Shown here piece by piece: positions 6,304 to 11,490 of a DNA stretch of 11,490 nucleotides. The stretch comes from CALHVX01 sp051027215 (GTDB lineage Bacteria > Pseudomonadota > Gammaproteobacteria > Pseudomonadales > Azotimanducaceae): assembly GCA_051027215.1 (NCBI GenBank), contig JBPCXR010000034.1, forward strand, positions 1 through 11,490, read 5' to 3'. The notes beneath the pieces were generated by a model. The model was not told the DNA's origin, did no database searches, and was given only the letters and a program-made list of their open reading frames with translations. Position 1 is the stretch's first letter. Each line of letters opens with the position of its first letter. The translations under genes were made by a program, and so were the position numbers.

Positions 6304-7265
6304 GTCCGCTGGTTGACCTCCCCTTTTATCAACATCTGGCCGACCCAATGGCGCGCGAAATACTGCGCCGTGCGTCCGCTGCGCACCCCTCGCGCTCGGG
6401 CCCAGGCCAGCGCCGCCAGGCGCACGGGTTCTGGCAGAGCACCTTGATCGCCAGCTACTTGCTGCAGACCGTGTTGATCCCCGAGACGTGAGAGCCAATG
6501 GGCTGTTACTTTCAGGTAGTCGTCTTGCTTGAGTGGATAGAACGACAACCACAGGCCAAAGCGATCAGATAGCGAGATCTTCTCTTCTACCGCTTCGGAC
6601 TCATGGAGTTCGCCATCTTCTATCTTTGTGTGCTGATTGTCGCTGGCATACTCCGGCAACAGATGCCGTCGATTTGAAGTGGCGTAAATTAGCAAATTGC
6701 TGCTACCGCGGAACATTGAGCCCTCTAACGCGCTCTTGAGCTCCTTGTATGAGGCATCTTCTGCGTCGAAGGACAGATCATCACAGAACAGGATGAATCG
6801 ATAGGGCTCTCGGCCGAGCAGACTGGCAATTCGAGGCAAATCGCGTAAGGCGCTCTTGTTCACCTCAACCAAACGCAAGCCACGATCTGCATAGCGGTTT
6901 AGCAACGCATGAATGAGCGACGACTTGCCGGTACCACGAGCACCCCACAGCAACACATTGTTGGCTGGGTAGCCGTGCAAAAATTGTTCAGTGTTGTCTA
7001 CCAGCGCCTGCTTTTGATCATCGACCGCTAACAGATCGTCAAGCGCGATAGGGTCGAGCTCCGAATGGCTCACCAATGTTGAGCCCCACCGACTTTCCTG
7101 CCAACCGGCGGCAGTCTGGCTAGCCCAGTCGACGGCTCCGTCGATCGGAACCCAGGCAAGCACGCGCCGGGCCAGGGTCGTTAGCACACTATTGGCATCG
7201 AGGGCTTCGCTCATCGTTCGTATCGCGTAGAAATTGAATCGCGGTAGTGTAGCAACAGGATTCAC
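6300..7265 (-). CDS. DUF815 family AAA-type ATPase
   Basis: A protein of 321 residues of the DUF815 (PF05673) family of P-loop ATPases, whose cellular role is not established. Seen in order: Walker A GARGTGKSS at 108-116, Walker B RFILFCDDLSF at 156-166, a sensor-like IYATSNRRHLLP at 193-204, and the family signature SLSDRFGLWLSFYPL at 231-245 followed by the small helical lid. All nucleotide-binding residues are intact, so ATP hydrolysis is expected; there is no signal peptide or membrane segment. The start is a GTG at 7265 with AGGG just before it. Met18 (ATG at 7214) is a real alternative because the first 17 residues look unstructured. It lies six bases after the lipoprotein gene and its stop is inside the tRNA promoter. 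Confidence 0.9.
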   Translation of the reverse strand: MNPVATLPRFNFYAIRTMSEALDANSVLTTLARRVLAWVPIDGAVDWASQTAAGWQESRWGSTLVSHSELDPIALDDLLAVDDQKQALVDNTEQFLHGYPANNVLLWGARGTGKSSLIHALLNRYADRGLRLVEVNKSALRDLPRIASLLGREPYRFILFCDDLSFDAEDASYKELKSALEGSMFRGSSNLLIYATSNRRHLLPEYASDNQHTKIEDGELHESEAVEEKISLSDRFGLWLSFYPLKQDDYLKVTAHWLSRLGDQHGLQQVAGDQGALPEPVRLAALAWARARGVRSGRTAQYFARHWVGQMLIKGEVNQRT

Positions 7266-7271
7266 CCAGCC

Positions 7272-8276
7272 CTATTCAAACAGTGACAAGCCGCATTGTG
7301 CTGCCAACCTACGCCAAGCTTCGGCATGCTCTTTGAAAGCGCCCTTGCTCTGCAGCCAGTAGCTATTGGGTGATTGCGGATCGAGTGTCTGGGTGTACCA
7401 ATGGTTAAAGGCGTCGGGTGCGACAGCTGCATTGACCGCTACCAAAGCAGCTAACGCGCTAACCCAGGCACCATCGTCGGCCATGCGCGCCGCCAGCGTG
7501 GGTTGCAGCTCGGCCCCATAGAACCGCCGGAATACTCGCTTTAAGCGCCGAGCTTGAGGGGTGGGCGTGCCATTACGACAAACGCGTTCGCTCTGGGCAC
7601 GCAACAGCTGAGTGGCCGTCTGCAGTAGCACCCGGGTTTGTTGCCAGCGAGACATTGCAGCGCCAGCCCGACGTCCTGATGCTAGAGCCTCCAGAGCAGA
7701 GTCGATAGCCGCAATGCTGCTGTCGTGCTCGTTCAGCCCAGACGCTTGATCGGCCAACGTGGTTAATGCACGGGCCGCCAAGGGCGAATCGTCAGCCGGG
7801 CTCTGCCCCATCCAACGCTGCATAGCTTCGCTGGCAAACACGGCATTCCAAAACACCCCTGGCAGGTTCTGCTGCTTACTCAGCAGGATTGGGTCTAACA
7901 CCGCCAAGGTTTGGGCGCTGGACCCTTCTCGCTGCAGTTGGGCATCACAGCGTTCAGCAAGACGTAGCCACTGCAACTCGTAGCCTAAGCGACCTATCGG
8001 CGTCATCACCCTGCCTAGGCCGCTGTTGCGAAAACCCGTCAGCTCGCCTAGATCGCAGTCATGCAGCCGCGCAAACTCCAGCCAACTGACGCTGTCTGAC
8101 CTGAGCTCGATGAGCAGATCGCGCCTTTGAGGGAAATCTGCCGGTAGCGGAACTTCGAGCGCAGGAAGCGGCACATCCAACGCTCTGGCGAGCCGTTCCA
8201 AATACTCAGAGCCAGAGGAGTGTTCGGACACTTCGCAGCCAATTGCACAGGTAATTAGCAGAGCCAAGCGCAGCAA
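7272..8276 (-). CDS. DUF3080 family lipoprotein
   Basis: A protein of 334 residues. The middle of its N-terminal half, with RRDLLIELRSDSVSWLEFAR, then LHDCDLGELTGFRNSGLGRV and RLGYELQWL, is the pattern of DUF3080 proteins found in gammaproteobacteria, function unknown. The N-terminus reads MLRLALLITCAIGCE: a short basic and hydrophobic stretch with a lipobox-like A-I-G-C (Cys14), so it is probably an outer-membrane or periplasmic lipoprotein. The start is uncertain. The first usable codon after the upstream in-frame stop (8321-8319) is a TTG at 8276; no ATG or GTG exists in that stretch. It sits between DUF503 (20 bases before) and DUF815 (six bases after), so it is part of the operon. Confidence 0.82.
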   Translation of the reverse strand: MLRLALLITCAIGCEVSEHSSGSEYLERLARALDVPLPALEVPLPADFPQRRDLLIELRSDSVSWLEFARLHDCDLGELTGFRNSGLGRVMTPIGRLGYELQWLRLAERCDAQLQREGSSAQTLAVLDPILLSKQQNLPGVFWNAVFASEAMQRWMGQSPADDSPLAARALTTLADQASGLNEHDSSIAAIDSALEALASGRRAGAAMSRWQQTRVLLQTATQLLRAQSERVCRNGTPTPQARRLKRVFRRFYGAELQPTLAARMADDGAWVSALAALVAVNAAVAPDAFNHWYTQTLDPQSPNSYWLQSKGAFKEHAEAWRRLAAQCGLSLFE

Positions 8277-8296
8277 ACGAGCCCAGCGATGCTCGC

Positions 8297-8629
8297 TCAG
8301 AACTGCCCATCCTGCGCTTCAGCAGCAGCCATGGATTGATAGGGTGCAGACAGCGTCAGACGCTGCAGGTCGACGATTTGCGCATCGACCGAGAACTGCA
8401 GGTAGCGATCGACCTCATCGAGCATCTGCTGCACTGGCTTGGCAGCGGCCGCTACCGCAACAAAGGACCATTGAGCCCGCTGATGCTCGTCAGCGAAATC
8501 ACTTTCGCACACAGCCATACCGGTCTGCTTGCCAAAGCGATCTTTCAGGCCTTTAAGACGGGCACGTTTTTCCTTGAGCGAACGGCAGCCGGAAAGATGA
8601 AATCGGACCCGTAGCTCGATCGCAATCAT
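8297..8629 (-). CDS. DUF503 family protein (YlxP-like)
   Basis: A protein of 110 residues. The N-terminus MIAIELRVRFHLSGCRSLKE followed by KRARLKGLKDRFGKQTGMAVCESD is the DUF503 signature (short beta strand, S-L-K-E-K-R turn, long basic helix, then a strand with aromatic W-S-F-V-A-V). It is a small ferredoxin-like alpha/beta protein. In Firmicutes the homologue YlxP lies by the ribosome-maturation genes nusA-infB-rbfA; its role here is not known. The ATG at 8629 has AGGCGG directly upstream, overlapping the stop of the acetyltransferase gene nine bases before. It is complete, with a slightly extended Ala-rich tail. Confidence 0.88.
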   Translation of the reverse strand: MIAIELRVRFHLSGCRSLKEKRARLKGLKDRFGKQTGMAVCESDFADEHQRAQWSFVAVAAAAKPVQQMLDEVDRYLQFSVDAQIVDLQRLTLSAPYQSMAAAEAQDGQF

Positions 8630-8638
8630 GGTTACCGC

Positions 8639-9181
8639 CTATACAGCGTGGAAATCTTCCCGCGTGAGCGTGTAGAACACGGTGTCTAACCCATGCCATT
8701 GGCGCCGCTCCGAAAATGCCATGCCGAGCCGCTGCATGACCCGAACCGAGGGTTGATTTGGCGTCTCGGTGGCAGCGATAACCCGCTCAATTCCGCACTG
8801 CTCGAAGCCATGGGTCAACACGGCTTTGACGGCTTCCGTCACCAGCCCCTTGCCCCAATACTGAGGGTACATGCCATAAAGCAATTCGAGCAGTTCGCCT
8901 TGCTCAAACTTTCGCAGACCGCAGAATCCCACGAGATCGTTGGGTTGATCGACGGCGGCAATGCCGTACAGACCCGCGCCGTATTCGGCAAAGCAGCGAT
9001 CGCTGCCTTGCTGAATGGCTTTCACCTCATCCTCGGAAATGATGTGGTTATCCCACAAATAGCGGCGCACTTCGGGATCACGCCACAGCCTCAGTAGACG
9101 CTCCTCATCTGCCGATTGAATCGGCTGGATGACTAGCCGCGTCGTCGAGAGCACGCGATTGGACTGATCGACGGTATCCAT
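8639..9181 (-). CDS. GNAT family N-acetyltransferase (RimJ/RimL-like)
   Basis: A protein of 180 residues. STTRLVIQPI at 12-21 is the usual opening strand of RimJ/RimL-type GNAT enzymes. A central strand LLELLYGMYPQYWGKGLVTEA (98-118) carries the acetyl-CoA pyrophosphate loop Y-W-G-K-G-L (108-113). IERVIAATETPNQPSVRVMQ at 131-150 with RLGM completes the fold. It transfers an acetyl group from acetyl-CoA to an amine, in the cytosol; the acceptor cannot be predicted. The ATG at 9181 gives a normal family length. The frame is open upstream to 9409, but that extension overlaps the divergent Nudix gene and has no domain. It is the first gene of the operon that ends with DUF815. Confidence 0.88.
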   Translation of the reverse strand: MDTVDQSNRVLSTTRLVIQPIQSADEERLLRLWRDPEVRRYLWDNHIISEDEVKAIQQGSDRCFAEYGAGLYGIAAVDQPNDLVGFCGLRKFEQGELLELLYGMYPQYWGKGLVTEAVKAVLTHGFEQCGIERVIAATETPNQPSVRVMQRLGMAFSERRQWHGLDTVFYTLTREDFHAV

Positions 9182-9326
9182 GAGGCAACAAGCGCTGTAG
9201 TTCGAAGCAAGCCTCAGTTTGCCATAGGGAATCCCATAAGCGAACATCGCCCCGCGCCAGCACGTTGCTAGACGGTAATACGTGCGGAAAAATTCTTCGC
9301 CTGAGGACAAACGGAGCACCAAAACC

Positions 9327-10130
9327 ATGAGCGATGGACCGGCAAAGATCATCCCTGCAGCGACCATCCTGCTGCTGCGTGACGGCCCCGAAGGCTTAGA
9401 GGTGTTCATGGTGGTACGCCACCATCAGATCGACTTTGCCTCCGGTGCCCTGGTTTTTCCTGGAGGCAAGGCCGATCCCAACGATTTTGAGCCAGCAGTG
9501 GCTGCCCTCACGGATGGCGCGGCAGCAGACGACGAAATGCGCGCGATCCAGATTTCTGGCATTCGCGAGTCGTTTGAAGAATGCGGGGTGTTGCTTGCAC
9601 GCTCCGACAAGGACGGCAACGCCCAGAGCAGCCTGGTGAGCGCCGAAGATCTGCGAGCCTTAGAGCCCTTTCGCAAAGCGCTCAACGATGGTGATCTCAG
9701 CATCGCGGAATTTCTACAGCAGCACGCCTTGCGGCTCGCTTGCGATCAGCTGGTGCACTTCGCCCACTGGATTACCCCTGAGATGATGCCCAAGCGTTTC
9801 GACACCCACTTTTTCTTGGTTGCCGCCCCAGAAGACCAACTGGCTGTACACGATGGTTACGAGTCGGTGGATTCTGTCTGGATACGGCCCGCTGATGCCG
9901 TCGCCCAAGCCGAAAGCGGGGAACGAACCATTATCTTTCCAACCTTACGCAACCTAGAAAAGCTCGCACGCTACCACAGTGTTCAGGATGCCCTGGAAGG
10001 CAGCGAACAAGAGCAAACGGTGACCGTCCTGCCATGGACAGAGAAGCGCGAAGATGGTGTGTATTTGTGCATTCCTGAGAATGCGGGGTACAGCCTTAGC
10101 GAGGAAAAGATGCCTGAGCGTCGCCCGTAG
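9327..10130 (+). CDS. Nudix hydrolase, NUDT19-like
   Basis: A protein of 267 residues. AATILLLRDG and VFMVVRHHQIDFASGALVFPGG (up to about 47) are the entry strands of a Nudix domain. The Nudix box is split: G-G-K at 46-48 and the catalytic helix R80-E81-S-F-E84-E85-C-G87 are separated by about 30 residues, whereas the standard box needs only a few. This insertion, plus the C-terminal part (HWITPEMMPKRFDTHFFL, 147-164), matches NUDT19-type proteins, which hydrolyse CoA and acyl-CoA diphosphate bonds. The metal-binding Glu residues are present. The ATG at 9327 has GGAG at 9313-9316; a frame start at 9282 would add 15 polar residues. A role in CoA ester turnover fits the crotonase gene nearby, but is inference. 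Confidence 0.88.
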   Translation: MSDGPAKIIPAATILLLRDGPEGLEVFMVVRHHQIDFASGALVFPGGKADPNDFEPAVAALTDGAAADDEMRAIQISGIRESFEECGVLLARSDKDGNAQSSLVSAEDLRALEPFRKALNDGDLSIAEFLQQHALRLACDQLVHFAHWITPEMMPKRFDTHFFLVAAPEDQLAVHDGYESVDSVWIRPADAVAQAESGERTIIFPTLRNLEKLARYHSVQDALEGSEQEQTVTVLPWTEKREDGVYLCIPENAGYSLSEEKMPERRP

Positions 10131-10136
10131 CGACTC

Positions 10137-10541
10137 TTAGGTCCAGCACTCGCTGGTGCTGCCATCGCCCAACGCGCTGAGCAGATGCTCCACGTTCATG
10201 AGCAAGCTTTCGTAAAACACGCCTAGCTCACCTGCGCACAATCCAGGAGTGCCTGGCTGATCAGCCTGCTCTGCCAGCCGCCGCAGCTGTTCGATGATCT
10301 GCGCCCGCAGCTGTCGAGCGTGGTAGATCTCGAGCAAATCCACGCCATTGCTGCGATGCAACCACTGGTTGTTGGCTGGTTCGCCAGGATCGCTGTGTTG
10401 TTCGTGGTTCAAGTGTTTGACTCGGCCTCTACTCTGACTGTTTTTAATGTAGTCGCCAGCTTTGCGCCCTGCCAGCCTGAAGCAACATTTTGTGATGGTC
10501 TCGGCAGCCGCGCTGAACAGCGGCGGTTTGGTAAGCGCCAC
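10137..10541 (-). CDS. Hypothetical protein, unknown
   Basis: A frame of 134 residues starting at a GTG (10541) that I do not recognise. Codon use looks normal for the window (many GGC, CTG, CAG, GAG). The C-terminal half predicts helices: DLLEIYHARQLRAQIIEQLR, then a Pro/Gly break, then FYESLLMNVEHLLSALGD. The first 60 residues are basic and Gln/Asn/His-rich and look disordered, so the true start may be later. There is no signal peptide or membrane segment. It converges on the Nudix gene (six bases between stops) and diverges from the crotonase gene. It is probably real because it fills an otherwise empty 450-base interval. Confidence 0.5.
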   Translation of the reverse strand: MALTKPPLFSAAAETITKCCFRLAGRKAGDYIKNSQSRGRVKHLNHEQHSDPGEPANNQWLHRSNGVDLLEIYHARQLRAQIIEQLRRLAEQADQPGTPGLCAGELGVFYESLLMNVEHLLSALGDGSTSECWT

Positions 10542-10554
10542 CTCAACCTATAAA
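10528..10554 (+). promoter_or_regulatory. Putative promoter of the crotonase gene
   Basis: TTGGTA at 10528-10533 and TATAAA at 10549-10554 could be -35 and -10 boxes, though the 15-base spacer is short. The expected start near 10561 would give a leader of about 22 bases holding the AAGGA ribosome site. It overlaps the proposed start of the divergent hypothetical gene. Confidence 0.4.
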
Positions 10555-10582
10555 CTGTAGAAAAATCCACAAGGAAAGCCAC

Positions 10583-11395
10583 ATGGCCGAAGCAAAAGCA
10601 GCCCCGCAGGAAGATGTCCTCTACCAAGTGGAAAACCAGGTTGCCACCATCACCCTGAATAGACCGGAGCGGCAGAACACCATTTCGAGCCCGATGCTCA
10701 ATGCGGTCACTGAACAGATGCTGGCCGCTGACGCGGATCCAGAAGTGCGCGCCATCATTTTGACAGGCAGTGGCCGGTTCTTTTGCGCAGGGCTAGACCT
10801 GCGCGGCAGTGACATCAGCAGTGGCCTTGCCGAAGGCCGTCGATCCACCCCGCCGAACTTAGATCTACGCAACACACCGCCAACGGTCATGCACAACCTG
10901 GACACGCCCACCCTGTGCGCCATCAATGGCTCAGCTGCTGGATATGGGCTCGATATGGCCTTGGGTTGCGACATTCGCATCATGAGCAGCCAAGCCAAGC
11001 TCGCAGCGGCGTTCACGGCCCGGGGCATCGTTCCCGAATCCGGTGGTACCTGGATCCTGCCGCGGCTGCTCGGCTGGTCTAAAGCCGCAGAGCTGATTTT
11101 TACCGGTAGAACGCTCAGCGCGGAAGAAAGCCTGGAGCTGGGGCTGGTGTCCTACGTTGAAGCCGCTGAGGATGTACAGTCAAAAGCCAACGCCATAGCC
11201 GCAGAAATTGCCGCAAACGCGCCCTTGGCAGTGCAATCATCGAAACGCATGATGCGCATGGGCATGAACGAAACTTTCAACGACCATGTCCATCATGTTT
11301 TCTTGCAGCTGCTGCCGCTCATGCAATCGGAAGATTTCAAGGAAGGCATGGCATCGTTCATGGAGCGCCGCAAGGCCGAGTTCAAAGGTAGATAG
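10583..11395 (+). CDS. Enoyl-CoA hydratase/isomerase (crotonase) family protein
   Basis: A protein of 270 residues of the crotonase family, soluble enzymes acting on acyl-CoA thioesters. Seen: VATITLNRPERQNTISSPML (20-39), the first oxyanion-hole segment RFFCAGLDL (65-73), the second AAGYGLDMALGCDIRI (118-133), and GIVPESGGTWILPRLLG (148-164). The two glutamates of classical hydratases are absent: D124 stands at the first position and no acid at the second. An acid in the VPESGG loop (E152) sits where PaaG-type isomerases have their catalytic Asp (PDCGG). An isomerase or another reaction is therefore more likely than simple hydration. The ATG at 10583 has AAGGA at 10571-10575. No other fatty-acid genes are visible beside it except the Nudix gene upstream. 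Confidence 0.92.
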   Translation: MAEAKAAPQEDVLYQVENQVATITLNRPERQNTISSPMLNAVTEQMLAADADPEVRAIILTGSGRFFCAGLDLRGSDISSGLAEGRRSTPPNLDLRNTPPTVMHNLDTPTLCAINGSAAGYGLDMALGCDIRIMSSQAKLAAAFTARGIVPESGGTWILPRLLGWSKAAELIFTGRTLSAEESLELGLVSYVEAAEDVQSKANAIAAEIAANAPLAVQSSKRMMRMGMNETFNDHVHHVFLQLLPLMQSEDFKEGMASFMERRKAEFKGR

Positions 11396-11490
11396 GTTTG
11401 TAGATGTTTCCATTAACCCGTTGATTACTATGGCTTACTATAGCTCCATAACTGCTAAAGAGACGCCCCCAGCTCAAGACGCGGCAGTCT

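Noticed and set aside
9182..9409. N-terminal extension of the acetyltransferase frame
   Set aside because: It overlaps the Nudix start on the other strand, has no domain, and the ATG at 9181 fits the family length.
10120..10134. GTCGC/GCGAC stem at the end of the Nudix gene as a terminator
   Set aside because: The stem is only five bp and no T run follows.
11413..11442. Possible promoter after the crotonase gene (TTAACC and TACTAT)
   Set aside because: Both boxes match only four of six bases, and AT-rich intergenic DNA often gives this; no downstream gene is visible before the edge.
11425..11444. Tandem near-repeat TTACTATGGC / TTACTATAGC
   Set aside because: Only two ten-base units with one mismatch; too short to call a repeat array or an operator.

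Overview
The window looks like chromosome of a free-living, probably marine or aquatic gammaproteobacterium. Reasons: a tRNA-Glu(UUC) very close to the gammaproteobacterial consensus with an encoded CCA end, a run of housekeeping-type unknowns (DUF815 ATPase, DUF3080 lipoprotein, DUF503/YlxP) typical of that class, moderate GC content, and a catabolic flank with an amidohydrolase, a PhyH dioxygenase and a crotonase. The assignment is inferred from gene content only.

Left part (1-5789), catabolic or accessory. On the minus strand, a metal-dependent amidohydrolase (1319 to 210) is followed directly by a 24-codon relic resembling the C-terminus of a VOC/glyoxalase protein, then by the start of another minus-strand gene that runs out of the window. 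Diverging from these, a four-helix membrane protein of unknown role (1435-1842) precedes a compact plus-strand operon: an MFS transporter (2005-3204), a strongly divergent Ldh_2-family oxidoreductase (3194-4339, overlapping the transporter by 11 bases), a 15-codon mini-ORF bridging by two ATGA overlaps, and a PhyH-type Fe(II)/2-oxoglutarate dioxygenase (4380-5213). A small SRPBCC protein follows at 5349-5789. A plausible reading is uptake plus oxidation or hydroxylation of one small organic substrate, which I cannot identify.

Centre (5790-6303), RNA. A tRNA-Glu gene on the minus strand has a near-consensus sigma70 promoter whose -35 box contains the stop codon of the upstream gene. Next to it is the most unusual part of the window: about 250 bases (5891-6138) with no convincing gene, folding on paper into a nested, multi-branched set of long perfect stems. 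It also carries a 13-base exact copy of the tRNA 3' end. This is a candidate undescribed structured RNA or cruciform-forming DNA element.

Right part (6300-9181, minus strand): a tight run GNAT acetyltransferase, DUF503, DUF3080 lipoprotein, DUF815 ATPase, with gaps of 9, 20 and 6 bases, leading into the tRNA. Diverging from it is a NUDT19-like Nudix hydrolase (9327-10130), convergent with a small unknown minus-strand gene (10137-10541). That gene diverges from a crotonase-family protein (10583-11395) whose acidic residues resemble PaaG-type isomerases rather than classical hydratases.
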